Of a stretch of DNA of 64,000 nucleotides, positions 18,631 to 26,158 are shown one piece after another. The position numbers were made by a program, and so were the translations under genes. Numbering within the stretch: the first letter of the stretch is position 1; every line of letters begins with the position of its first letter. Origin of the DNA: Veillonella sp. VA139 (GTDB lineage Bacteria; Bacillota; Negativicutes; Veillonellales; Veillonellaceae); the NCBI RefSeq assembly GCF_003992005.1, contig NZ_RQVL01000003.1:62001-126000 (forward strand). Direction: 5' to 3'. The notes below the pieces were generated by a model. It was not told where the DNA came from. It did not search any database and was given only the letters and a program-made list of their open reading frames with translations.

Positions 18631-18821
18631 CGGCACATGCTGATGCCGAGCTTATCTCACATTCAATGGTGATAAGTATATAAAGGAAAGAGAGCGATAT
18701 ACTCCTCCACAAACTGATACAGTGGTTAGGTTTGTTCCGGAGTATATCGCTCTCTTTTGCATAGATGAAACCTAGCAACTAAGGAATGTGACATAAGCTA
18801 ACAGCCTACAAGCATGTGGCG
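18631..18821. repeat. Long nested palindrome, copy 1 of a covarying hairpin family
   Basis: Three paired segments are nested around one centre. The outer arms are 18631-18641 with 18811-18821 (10 of 11 paired). The middle arms are 18649-18664 with 18784-18799 (15 of 16). The core is a perfect 19-bp stem, 18687-18705 with 18739-18757. The 33-base core loop (18706-18738) carries CACAAAC and GTTTG, which can pair again. It is followed by TTTTGCATA. A related core is at 18846-18916 with an almost identical loop but a different stem. The element starts 13 bases after uraA, so it might also act as its terminator. The family is not one I recognise. Confidence 0.85.
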
Positions 18822-18960
18822 CTCTTGGGGGGATGCTCGGGGATGAAAGAACACGATATATTCCTCCACAAACTGATACAGTGGTTAGGTTTGTTCTGGA
18901 ATATATCGTGTTCTTTTGCATATGTGTTATTTTGGTATAACAATGGACCGCCACATACTT
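18810..18960. repeat. Nested palindrome, copy 2, core embedded in a second palindromic element
   Basis: The core stem is a perfect 19 bp (18846-18864 with 18898-18916). Its loop, 18865-18897, is identical to copy 1 except for the last base. Four base pairs of the stem differ from copy 1, and each change is compensated on the other arm. The outer arms 18810-18821 and 18949-18960 pair at 11 of 12 positions. The sequence between outer arms and core (for example GTGGCG and TGTGTTATTT) resembles the element at 18983-19076, as if the core had been inserted into such an element. The left arm is shared with copy 1, so the two structures compete for it. Confidence 0.8.
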
Positions 18961-18982
18961 ACGATGTATACCGTGGGTCCTA

Positions 18983-19076
18983 TAGCCTGTGGCGTTCTTT
19001 CGGGTGGGTGCTCAAGGGGGCACCGTGCTCTTCTGGGGTTTGTGTTATTTAGATAGTAAGGAACGCCACAGGGCTA
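18983..19076. repeat. Palindromic element related to the host of copy 2
   Basis: Arms 18983-18997 and 19061-19076 pair along 15 bp with one bulged base (TAGCCTGTGGCGTTC arm). An inner hairpin GGTGC/GCACC lies at 19007-19024. The stretches GTGGCGTTC and TGTGTTATTT are shared with the flanks of the 18846-18916 core. No coding sequence is convincing here. Confidence 0.65.
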
Positions 19077-19105
19077 CTACGCATAACCGCGATTCTAGGG
19101 GGAAA

Positions 19106-19138
19106 TAAAAAAGCTGCTACCATGATGGTAACAGCTTA
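19106..19138 (-). terminator. Terminator of the tRNA-Ser gene
   Basis: On the minus strand an 11-bp stem with one G-U pair (AAGCTGTTACC arm; plus-strand 19111-19121 with 19127-19137) and a five-base loop is followed by a T run. It lies just downstream of the tRNA 3' end. Confidence 0.8.
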
Positions 19139-19141
19139 TTG

Positions 19142-19230
19142 TGGCGGAGAGGGTGGGATTCGAACCCACGGCCCCTTGCGGAGTCACTGGTTTTCAAGAC
19201 CAGCTCCTTAAACCACTCGGACACCTCTCC
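19142..19230 (-). tRNA. tRNA-Ser(UGA)
   Basis: Read on the minus strand, the 89 bases fold as a class II tRNA. The acceptor GGAGAGG pairs with CCTCTCC. The anticodon stem-loop has loop CTTGAAA with anticodon TGA, there is a long variable arm, and the T loop is GGTTCGAATCC. The terminal CCA is encoded. Its own promoter and terminator are visible, so it is a single-gene unit. tRNA-Ser genes are frequent integration sites, and the region around it is rich in repeats and contains a gene remnant. Confidence 0.96.
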
Positions 19231-19249
19231 AAATATAAAAACTAGTTAT

Positions 19250-19279
19250 AGTCTATCATTGTGGGTACTGATTTGTCAA
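19250..19279 (-). promoter_or_regulatory. Promoter of tRNA-Ser
   Basis: On the minus strand a perfect TTGACA (plus 19274-19279) is followed after 18 bp by TAGACT (plus 19250-19255), about 20 bases before the tRNA. Confidence 0.65.
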
Positions 19280-19298
19280 TAAGAAATATATGGGGTAA

Positions 19299-19496
19299 AA
19301 TGATAATAAAGAGGGTAGGTTTATTTTTAGAATTATAAAATTATTAAAAAAGAATCCTAAATATACAATTAAAGAAATGAGCACTTTGCTGGATGTATCG
19401 GATAAAACGGTTAAAAGAGATATTGATGTATTGAAAAAAGAAGGCGTGTTGTATAGAACGGGTAGCCTTTTTGATAGTAATTGGATTGTAAAGTAA
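19299..19496 (+). pseudogene. Remnant of a C-terminal winged-helix/HTH domain gene
   Basis: An open frame of 65 codons encodes a clear helix-turn-helix: RIIKLLKKNPKYTIKEMSTL, then DVSDKTVKRDIDVLKKEGVL and the terminal wing GSLFDSNWIVK. This resembles the C-terminal HTH found in AlbA_2/RecG-related transcriptional regulators. No ATG, GTG or TTG start precedes the domain; the only ATG is inside it at 19377. A stop lies directly upstream in frame. I therefore read it as the 3' end of a gene whose 5' part was lost, next to a tRNA gene. Confidence 0.6.
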
Positions 19497-19575
19497 AATA
19501 TTTTAATATAAAATGCTCCAAGCACTTGCCCTGAGGTAACTTTCATACAATCATAGTAGAGTGAAGGAATACAGG

Positions 19576-19603
19576 TGTGAAACTATGTTACATATGGTAT
19601 AAT
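19576..19603 (+). promoter_or_regulatory. Extended -10 promoter for the MFS gene
   Basis: TGGTATAAT gives an extended -10 (TATAAT at 19598-19603). The -35 is poor (TGTGAA, spacing 16). It lies about 55 bases before the start codon. Confidence 0.55.
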
Positions 19604-19657
19604 TTTATGCAGATTATATTGTATGCATAGATTTTTGTATTCCATAGGAGGTATAGA

Positions 19658-20866
19658 ATGAAGAAAGGGTTTACGCTTACACAATCAGGTATACTGCTGA
19701 CGTTGTGGTTAACCTTTTTATTAAGTTTTGTCATGCGCTTGTCATGGTCATCGTTGATGCCAATTGTAAATGAAGCGTTGCATTTTACAGCACAGCAAGG
19801 AACGTCCTATTTGACGGCGTTTTATTTTGGTTATGCATTGACCGTATTGCCAGGTGGTTTGTTAGCAGATCGATTTGGCTATCGTAAATCTATCTTAGGT
19901 AGTTTAGTGGCTATGGCTATTGTAACTGGGCTTATGAGTATTGTTCAAAGTTATGAATATGGTTTAGTATTGCGTTTCTTATTAGGTATTCTATCAGGTC
20001 CTGTACAATCTGCTTGTTTGAAAGCCATTGGAGAACATTTCAGTGTAGAACAACGTGGTACTGCCGTTGGTATTTTTATGAGCTGTACATCCTTTGGTAT
20101 TACCGTGGTCAATGGATATGCACCATTTGTGGCTGTCCACTACGGATGGCAAATGGCATTTTTGATGACCGCTTTATTACCACTGATTGTATTCTTCTTG
20201 GCTCTATTCACTGTGAAAGAAGTACAAGCTTTCAGAGTGAATCACACAGTAGACACACAAGGTACAGCACAACAGTCCATGTCGTTAGTACAGAGCTTGC
20301 GTTTTGTAGGAACAAACCGTAACATTGTATTGTTAGCAGTGATGGGATTTTTCGCAACAGGTACTACCTGGGGCGTTACCACATGGGCTAACTTATATTT
20401 GGTGAAACAATTACATGTGACACCTATCTTTGCAGGTGCTATTATGAGTATTTACGGTATTGCAGCAGTGATTGCCAAACCAACCATTGGATTCATATCT
20501 GATAGAATTTCTTTACCACGAAACTATTTAGCGGGCATCGTTATGTTTTTGTTCTCGCCAGCCTTGCTAATCTTTGCCAATACAAGCAATCCAGATATGT
20601 TATACATTACAGCCCCCCTATTAGGTATGGGAGCGTTTATGTATAGCCCATTAACCAATGCTATCATCATCCAGGCAGCACCACCAGAGCTAAGAGGAAC
20701 CACAGCAGGATTCGTGAACTTGTTTAACCAAATTGGAGCCCTCACAGCACCTATCATCTTGTCCACAGTATTAACAGCCACTGGCAATTACCAAACAGCA
20801 CTAATGGCACTATCTATCTCTCCAATCATCGGAGCTATTTTACTGTCGTTAATTCGACTAAAATAA
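19658..20866 (+). CDS. Major facilitator superfamily transporter
   Basis: This 402-residue protein has about 12 membrane segments. The MFS signature after segment 2 is LADRFGYRKSI, with a related GFISDRISLPRNYL in the second half. The first half resembles the anion:cation symporter and nitrate/glycerol-phosphate-like subgroups. The substrate cannot be inferred. The ribosome binding site is AGGAGG. It stands alone, with repeats on both sides, so its neighbours give no functional hint. Confidence 0.85.
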   Translation: MKKGFTLTQSGILLTLWLTFLLSFVMRLSWSSLMPIVNEALHFTAQQGTSYLTAFYFGYALTVLPGGLLADRFGYRKSILGSLVAMAIVTGLMSIVQSYEYGLVLRFLLGILSGPVQSACLKAIGEHFSVEQRGTAVGIFMSCTSFGITVVNGYAPFVAVHYGWQMAFLMTALLPLIVFFLALFTVKEVQAFRVNHTVDTQGTAQQSMSLVQSLRFVGTNRNIVLLAVMGFFATGTTWGVTTWANLYLVKQLHVTPIFAGAIMSIYGIAAVIAKPTIGFISDRISLPRNYLAGIVMFLFSPALLIFANTSNPDMLYITAPLLGMGAFMYSPLTNAIIIQAAPPELRGTTAGFVNLFNQIGALTAPIILSTVLTATGNYQTALMALSISPIIGAILLSLIRLK

Positions 20867-21000
20867 GAATATACGCTTTTATGAGGTAGTCCTTATAATT
20901 TTGAGGAACATAATATAAAAGTGCATATATAGAATTAAGTATAGAATAAAAATTTTACGTATCTTATGTACATGAAGTAAAATGTATTTAAAAAGATTTG

Positions 21001-21480
21001 TAGGTGTTCTTTTGTAACTTTAGGGGATAGTAAGAAATGCACGGCAGATATATTGAAGGCAGTGTAGAAGCAAAGGCGGTTGTAGTTGCCAAAACTACGC
21101 TAACCCGAAGGAGCACGGTATATCCACCTACAGTGGCGTTCTTATTGGCTAAATTCATAGATTACGAGAAGAAAGTAGCATACCTCGGAGCAAACATAGT
21201 ATACATCTCCGTAGAAACGCAGTGGCAGGATATACTCTTGTAGGTGTTCTTTGGCTACTTTAGGGCGTAGTAAGAAAAGCGCGGCAGATATATTGAAGGG
21301 AGTGTAGAGGTAAAGGCGATTGTATTTACTAAAATTACGCTAAGCCGAAAGAGCACGGTATATCGACCTAAAGTGGCGTTCTTACTGCCTAAATTCATAG
21401 ATTGCGAGAAGAACGTGGCATACCTCGGAGCAAACATAGTATACCTTTTCGTAGAAACGCAGTGGTAGGATATACTCTTG
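21001..21480. repeat. Two tandem 240-bp repeat units plus the start of a third
   Basis: Units 21001-21240 and 21241-21480 are the same length and differ at 28 positions by my count (about 88% identity). A third unit begins at 21481 but diverges after about 50 bases and runs into the palindrome at 21483-21818. Each unit contains AGTAAGAA paired with TTCTTATT (unit 1) or TTCTTACT (unit 2). Each also has a small hairpin in which GCAA/TTGC (unit 1) becomes GTAA/TTAC (unit 2), a compensated change. The second half of each unit repeats the left arm and loop start of the later core (GGCATACCTCGGAGCAAAC). Short open frames here look non-coding. Confidence 0.85.
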
Positions 21481-21482
21481 TA

Positions 21483-21818
21483 GGTGTTCGTTTGTAATGA
21501 TAGGACAAAGTCGGTATAGCACAGCAAGCACGTATCGATGTTGATTATCTATATTTAGTATATGGATGAAGAGCAGGGCATGGGTAAATAGATTCTAGTA
21601 TATGAAATGATATTTGTATTTATTAGAATTATGCTAATCCTAGAAGAACGTGGCATGCCTCGGAGCAAACCTAACGGAGTATCAGTTTGTGGAGAGGTGT
21701 GCCACGGTCTTCCCTTTGCTAAGCAAGGCAGAAATGAAGGAAATAACTTTGTGCCCTGCTCTTCGATTTAGAACCTACGCTGTGCTTTCAGTGTGCGCTA
21801 ATATTGCCAAAGAACACC
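21483..21818. repeat. Long nested palindrome, copy 3 of the hairpin family (opposite orientation)
   Basis: Arms from outside inwards: GGTGTTC/GAACACC (21483-21489 with 21812-21818, extended by TTTG/CAAA), AGCACAG/CTGTGCT (21518-21524 with 21780-21786), and a perfect 13-bp GAAGAGCAGGGCA arm (21568-21580 with 21752-21764). The core stem is 21645-21661 with 21694-21710, with two G-U pairs and one mismatch. The reverse complement of the core loop (21662-21693) matches the loops of copies 1 and 2 almost throughout. The stem sequences are unrelated. The element occupies most of the gap before uspA. Confidence 0.85.
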
Positions 21819-21973
21819 ATAAAGATATCATCGTGACGCAAGTTTCATTTGCGAAGATTGGAATTTTGTGAGACAATAAGAGTAAAGAAAAGGAATTTTC
21901 AAGTCTATGTCGAATTATAGTGATATAGACAAGTTACATAGTAGCACAGTGACAATACGGAGGAGGTCTTACT

Positions 21974-22420
21974 ATGGTGGAATATAAAAAAATAATTGTA
22001 CCTGCAGATGGATCAGAAAATGGTAAACGAGCGTTAGAACATGCATTGGCCATTGTAAAGCGCAATGATGCGGAATTGATTTTAGTGCACGTAGCGAATA
22101 TTGTATCCGCAATTTCTAACTTTGACCAAACTCCAATCAGTGGTGGTTATGTATCTGAACAAATTGCAGAAGATATGGAAGAAACTGGTAAAAAAATCTT
22201 AAGCGAAGTAGCAGAAGAGGTACCAGCAGATATGAAAGTGAAATGCGTCTTTGAAGTAGGTTCTCCTGGACCTGCAGTATTAGCAGTAGCTAAAAAATAT
22301 GATGCAGATTTAATTGTTATGGGGAGCCGTGGACTAGGACCTTTGAAAGGTTTGTTTATGGGTAGTGTCAGCAGTTACGTAACTAGTCATTCCACATGTC
22401 CAGTATTAATTGTTAAATAA
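21974..22420 (+). CDS. Universal stress protein, UspA family
   Basis: This 148-residue cytoplasmic protein has a single Usp domain. It begins KKIIVPADGSENGKRALEHA and ends with the ATP-binding signature GSRGLGPLKGLFMGSVS followed by THS-type residues and the final CPVLIVK strand. The G-2X-G-9X-G(S) pattern is intact, so it is probably an ATP-binding type. The ribosome binding site is GGAGGAGG. It is a single-gene unit between the repeat region and a terminator. Confidence 0.93.
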   Translation: MVEYKKIIVPADGSENGKRALEHALAIVKRNDAELILVHVANIVSAISNFDQTPISGGYVSEQIAEDMEETGKKILSEVAEEVPADMKVKCVFEVGSPGPAVLAVAKKYDADLIVMGSRGLGPLKGLFMGSVSSYVTSHSTCPVLIVK

Positions 22421-22429
22421 TAGGATACA

Positions 22430-22456
22430 AGGCTTTGTTCTCTGAGCAAAGCCTTT
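22430..22456 (+). terminator. Rho-independent terminator after the UspA gene
   Basis: AAGGCTTTG pairs with CAAAGCCTT around an eight-base loop, followed by T residues. Confidence 0.85.
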
Positions 22457-22472
22457 TTCTATGGAGATATAT

Positions 22473-23888
22473 ATGAGTATAAAACATATACGTTGGTTAC
22501 ATGCAGAACTTGAACAATGGCGAGAGGAAGGTTTGATTTCAGAGGAACAAAGTCGTCAGCTACAAGCAAAGTATGGAGGTATTCCTAAAGAGGGACCGTC
22601 TTGGACTCGACTCGTTACAGTATTAGGTGGAGCATCACTCATTTTGCTGGGAATTATTTTGCTCTTTGCTGGGTATTGGTATGGATTTTCCCCCAATGGA
22701 CGCTTTGATTGGGCATTAGTCATCCTACTGCTAGCAATCACCATTGTAGGGGGCGGTGTATGGAAAGCCAAGCCAGCTAGCATAATCGGGGAAGCAATTA
22801 CCGTCATCTATATGGGGATATTAACGACGTCTACCTTATTAGTGGCAGATACCTATTATACAGGGGAACACATGGGTCTATATGTGCTCATTATCCTGTG
22901 TTGTTCTTTGCCCATTATTTATATCCTTGATTCCGCATTGGGGATGATATTGTACCTCATTGGTGTCTTGGGATGGAGTTTTTCTAATCATCCTTTAAAT
23001 GCATGGGTAGGGCCAGCTGCTGTAGGCGGGCTTTTACTGCTGGCAGTGCCTTATTACATTCGTCGTTTTGGACAGTATCAACAGGTGAAAGATCCTTTAT
23101 TAGTGTCCGTATCATGGGCGTTCGTAGGTGCGATTTTTGGAGAAGTATTTTTCACTTTATCCACCTATGAACCGCAAATGAATCTATTTTTTATCAGTGT
23201 ACTGGGTGCTGTCACCTATGGATTAGGTACATTGGAAAAGAAAATAACCCTCTTAGCGTTGCCGTGTAAGGGGGTAGGCGCCATCGCCTTACTGTATACC
23301 ATTGTGGAAGGTACCTACCTTAGCACGTGGGTTCGCATTGGTGAAAGCTCCATGGCATGGTGGTTATGGTGTTGTATGTTGTTAAGCCTAGGGGTAGCAT
23401 TCCTCGTATTGCGTCGTTTAGTGTTGGGGAAACGTATTGAAAGTGCTATCGGCTTAATCCCTTTTGCAATTTTTGGATGTTATATGGTCACTGTTTCTGG
23501 GTCGACTCCTATTTTGACATCTATTCTATTTAATGCGTATATCTTTGTGGCGGCATTAGGGACTTTCATTCGTGGTACCTTGGTAAAAAAGGTGAGTTTG
23601 CTCAACAGTAGCATTTTAACTTTGATTGCTATGTTTGGAGCACGCTTCTTTGATCCTAGTTTTACGTTCATCGAACGGGGCGTGTCGTTCTTGGTATTGG
23701 GCATCATTGTACTTGGTATTAATGCCATTTATTTATGGCGTAAAGGAAAACAACGTGCTACCGTCAACCAACGTGTTCGACAAGCACGTCGACAAGTAGC
23801 AGATGTATCAACGTTGGAAACACAAGTAGTGACACAGGAAAGTAAAACGGTAGAATCAGAGGTAACCATGAAGGAGGAAGAACGATGA
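22473..23888 (+). CDS. DUF2157 multi-pass membrane protein
   Basis: This 471-residue protein matches the DUF2157 pattern. A cytoplasmic amphipathic N-terminus (residues 1-40, WREEGLISEEQSRQL) is followed by a long run of about 14 membrane helices. The basic, polar C-terminal tail (about 425-471) is cytoplasmic. Function is unknown. The family is nearly always followed by a GDYXXLXY-domain protein, as it is here, so the two probably form one envelope complex. The start was set at the ATG after GGAGATAT; the earlier ATG overlaps that site. The last four bases overlap the next gene. Confidence 0.85.
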   Translation: MSIKHIRWLHAELEQWREEGLISEEQSRQLQAKYGGIPKEGPSWTRLVTVLGGASLILLGIILLFAGYWYGFSPNGRFDWALVILLLAITIVGGGVWKAKPASIIGEAITVIYMGILTTSTLLVADTYYTGEHMGLYVLIILCCSLPIIYILDSALGMILYLIGVLGWSFSNHPLNAWVGPAAVGGLLLLAVPYYIRRFGQYQQVKDPLLVSVSWAFVGAIFGEVFFTLSTYEPQMNLFFISVLGAVTYGLGTLEKKITLLALPCKGVGAIALLYTIVEGTYLSTWVRIGESSMAWWLWCCMLLSLGVAFLVLRRLVLGKRIESAIGLIPFAIFGCYMVTVSGSTPILTSILFNAYIFVAALGTFIRGTLVKKVSLLNSSILTLIAMFGARFFDPSFTFIERGVSFLVLGIIVLGINAIYLWRKGKQRATVNQRVRQARRQVADVSTLETQVVTQESKTVESEVTMKEEER

Positions 23889-24511
23889 AATATCAAAAAT
23901 GGATTTTCTTTGCTCTTGCTGCTATCGTTGCCTTGCTAAGTCAATTCTACATTCAACAACGATATACGACCTTACTGCAAGGTGGGGCTGAATACCAATG
24001 GCCTGTGAAAGTAAACCGTCACATCGGTTGGGTTCCTTCAGACTATTTAGAGGTTGAATTTTTAGGAGCCTATGCGAATTGGGAGGGCAAACAAATTCCA
24101 GAAGTAGGACGAGAAGTCTATGTCATTGTGACGCCGAAGCAAACAGGCGTATTACAAGTGGTGTCTGCTACGGATGAAACACCACAGGAGGTAGAATACA
24201 TTCGAGCTAATGTAAAGGGATTTGACCATGGTATAGTGGAGTTTACCATTCCTTTCAATCGAGTGAAAGTAGATCTCAATAAAGTGGATAGTAAGTTTTA
24301 CAACAATTATCGAGGAACTTTGATTGGGACCTTAAAATTACGCGATGGCTATGGAGTAGTAACGGGTGTATATGCCAAAGGCGTACCATTGGAATTAGCC
24401 ACACCAGAGAGTGTAGTGGATCAGGAAAAGGATTCTCGTGTATTACTTGAAAAAATTGGGGATACAGAACAAGAAAAAGATGATATAATGAGTATATCGA
24501 ATTCTAATTGA
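23885..24511 (+). CDS. GDYXXLXY-domain membrane-anchored protein
   Basis: This 208-residue protein has an N-terminal membrane anchor (about 5-25) and an extracytoplasmic domain. The family motif G-D-Y-x-x-L-x-Y appears in degenerate form as PSDYLEVEF. The later conserved part reads YRGTLIGTLKLRDGYGVV and YAKGVPLE. It is translationally coupled to the DUF2157 gene by an ATGA overlap, the usual arrangement of this pair. The biochemical role is unknown. Two 13-base direct repeats begin inside its last codons. Confidence 0.8.
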   Translation: MKYQKWIFFALAAIVALLSQFYIQQRYTTLLQGGAEYQWPVKVNRHIGWVPSDYLEVEFLGAYANWEGKQIPEVGREVYVIVTPKQTGVLQVVSATDETPQEVEYIRANVKGFDHGIVEFTIPFNRVKVDLNKVDSKFYNNYRGTLIGTLKLRDGYGVVTGVYAKGVPLELATPESVVDQEKDSRVLLEKIGDTEQEKDDIMSISNSN

Positions 24512-24528
24512 TGAAATCGAATACTAAT
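24496..24528 (+). promoter_or_regulatory. Two direct repeats spaced 20 bp, upstream of the ArsR gene
   Basis: ATCGAATTCTAAT (24496-24508) and ATCGAATACTAAT (24516-24528) differ at one base. Their start-to-start spacing is 20 bp, about two helical turns. A TATAAT lies just upstream at 24484-24489. The position 20 bases before the arsR start suits an operator, possibly autoregulatory. This is inference. Confidence 0.5.
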
Positions 24529-24547
24529 GTATGATAGCGAGGTTAAG

Positions 24548-24844
24548 ATGGAAACAAATCAACAAGAGTTGGAAACACAATTGTTAGCTGAACTATTTAA
24601 GGTCCTAGGAGATCCAACGCGGTTGCGTATTGTTAGACATCTGCTTTCGAAAGAAATGTGTGTGACTGAAATTGCAGATGCTATGGATATGGGCCAATCA
24701 GCTATATCTCATCAGTTGCGTGTGTTGCGTCAAGCAAGACTTGTAACATTTAGAAAAGAAGGAAAAACAGCTTGGTATCGATTGAATGATGATCATGTAA
24801 TTGTTCTAATTCGACAAGGGTTAGAACATGTAAGTCATCAATAA
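24548..24844 (+). CDS. ArsR/SmtB-family metal-sensing repressor with an alpha-5 metal site
   Basis: This 98-residue winged-helix repressor starts its DNA-binding region at LFKVLGDPTRLRIV; the recognition helix is QSAISHQLRVLR. The alpha-3 CxCxxC-type arsenic or lead site is not present (only one Cys, in KEMCVTEI). The C-terminal helix has the full DxH-x10-HxxH pattern (DDH, then HVSH) of CzrA/SmtB-type zinc, cobalt or nickel sensors. The start was chosen after GCGAGG. No metal transporter is adjacent, so the target may be its own operon or a distant gene. Confidence 0.88.
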   Translation: METNQQELETQLLAELFKVLGDPTRLRIVRHLLSKEMCVTEIADAMDMGQSAISHQLRVLRQARLVTFRKEGKTAWYRLNDDHVIVLIRQGLEHVSHQ

Positions 24845-24895
24845 CAGTATCTAGGTTCGAAAGGCTTGGAGGTTGTAGTCACATACAAGTTCCTA

Positions 24896-24950
24896 AAAAA
24901 GGAGGCTGTCACAACATGTAGTTTGTACATGTTGTGGCAGTCTCCTTTTA
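24896..24950. terminator. Bidirectional terminator between convergent genes
   Basis: A long stem (AAAAGGAG, CTG, CACAACATGT against ACATGTTGTG, CAG, CTCCTTTT, with two single-base mismatches) has A/T tails on both sides. It serves the arsR gene and the convergent AEC transporter. Confidence 0.85.
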
Positions 24951-25029
24951 TCTATACAAGACCCTATCCATGGTGGTCATAAGAACGGATGGAGAGGAGG
25001 CTAGTATAGGATTAGACTTTTACCGTAGG

Positions 25030-26010
25030 TTATAAAGGGAATACATGGTAGGCGAGGAGTATGGCTAGTGGCATGGTGAAAGAAGATAGAACTGTAGTAG
25101 CTAATACGAGTTGTGTGGCTAGCTCTGGATTGTTGTTCATTTCCACAGCCATAAGAGCGGTGTTGACAGCTGATGGGACTGCGTAAGCGATGATAATGCT
25201 TTGTGCTGCAATAGCACTTAATGGTGTGTAGTACATAGTTACAGGAAGAACGACAATCAACGCCAGAATGGGACCAGCAATTAAGCGTAAAAAGGAAGTA
25301 ATCATTACATCTTTTTTGATGAAGTTCCAAGGCGTACGATTCAATTGTACCCCTAGGGTGAGCATAGCTGCGCCTACAAAGCAACGTCCGAAGATATCTA
25401 AAGGACCCCATATAATGGTTTGGGTGAAATCGATAGGAATGTAGTAGTGAGCGACGATAGATATAGGCACACAATACATGATAGGAATATGTAAGATGGT
25501 ACGCAAAGATTCTGCTGTAGTTAACTTCCCTTTGCCAGCTTGATAGAATCCTAAAGAATTACAGAAAACAGTTTGGATAATAAAAGTAGCGATAATGGCG
25601 ATAACCCCGTCATGTAAATAGGGTGTAGCTCCATCAATGATGTACGGATCATTGGCAAAGACGAAAGTTCCTAGAGCCACGCCAAGGTTACCAATATTAG
25701 AGAACATGACCGCATTGCGGACGATTTCTGTTTTTCCTAAGTCATAGCCTTGCCATTTTGCTACGATGCCAGCTAAAGCGGAGTTGGCAAATAAGATAAT
25801 GAGAGCACAGGCGAATATTTCAAAACTTTCATGGGTTAAGTTAGTAACATAAAAAGATTTGAGAATATAGGCAGGCAAAAATAAATAAAAGTTCAGTTTG
25901 CTCAGTGTTCGCAAATCGAGGTGAAACCATCGGTCTAAAAGGACCCCCATAAGGGTGAGTAATAGGATGGGGACGATACTAGTGAGAATAATGTGAAAAA
26001 ATAAATCCAT
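25030..26010 (-). CDS. AEC-family transporter (auxin efflux carrier / malate-type permease)
   Basis: This 326-residue membrane protein has about ten hydrophobic segments in the AEC arrangement. They include an N-terminal VPILLLTLMGVLLDRW, the central NIGNLGVALG that corresponds to the conserved Asn-Gly broken helix, and the second-half ALMAVEMNNNPELA and TVLSSFTMPLAI. Bacterial members export or import small organic acids such as malate or malonate. The substrate here is unknown. AAGGAGG precedes the start on the minus strand. It diverges from modA. Confidence 0.88.
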   Translation of the reverse strand: MDLFFHIILTSIVPILLLTLMGVLLDRWFHLDLRTLSKLNFYLFLPAYILKSFYVTNLTHESFEIFACALIILFANSALAGIVAKWQGYDLGKTEIVRNAVMFSNIGNLGVALGTFVFANDPYIIDGATPYLHDGVIAIIATFIIQTVFCNSLGFYQAGKGKLTTAESLRTILHIPIMYCVPISIVAHYYIPIDFTQTIIWGPLDIFGRCFVGAAMLTLGVQLNRTPWNFIKKDVMITSFLRLIAGPILALIVVLPVTMYYTPLSAIAAQSIIIAYAVPSAVNTALMAVEMNNNPELATQLVLATTVLSSFTMPLAILLAYHVFPL

Positions 26011-26074
26011 AACGGATAACCTCCTTAGGTTGTATAGTTGTCATCTCTATTGTACCACATATAACTAAAATCAA

Positions 26075-26103
26075 TTTGCTTAATATCAGTTTTCTTGTAT
26101 AAT
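26075..26103 (+). promoter_or_regulatory. Promoter of modABC
   Basis: TTTGCT (26075-26080), 17-bp spacer, TATAAT (26098-26103), about 55 bases before modA. I see no clear ModE site or molybdenum-cofactor riboswitch. Confidence 0.6.
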
Positions 26104-26158
26104 GAGAATATGTAGTAAGCTTCTAAGTGTATATATTTAAATTAGGGAGGATATCATT

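Noticed and set aside
18816-19052. Open frame across the palindromic elements
   Set aside because: It follows the hairpin arms, is compositionally odd and has no ribosome binding site. The DNA is explained better by the repeats.
21001-21480. Possible CRISPR array
   Set aside because: There are only two long tandem units with no short repeat-spacer pattern, and no cas genes are nearby.
21037-21527. Open frames on both strands inside the 240-bp repeats
   Set aside because: They persist only because the unit length is a multiple of three. Differences between units fall equally at all codon positions, and no ribosome binding site is seen.
18631-21818. Integron attC sites
   Set aside because: attC sites keep conserved ends and variable centres. 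Here the centre is conserved and the arms vary, and there are no gene cassettes or an integrase.
21650-21871. 73-residue plus-strand open frame in the third palindrome
   Set aside because: It lies entirely over paired arms and has no initiation signal. Its differences from related copies preserve pairing rather than protein.
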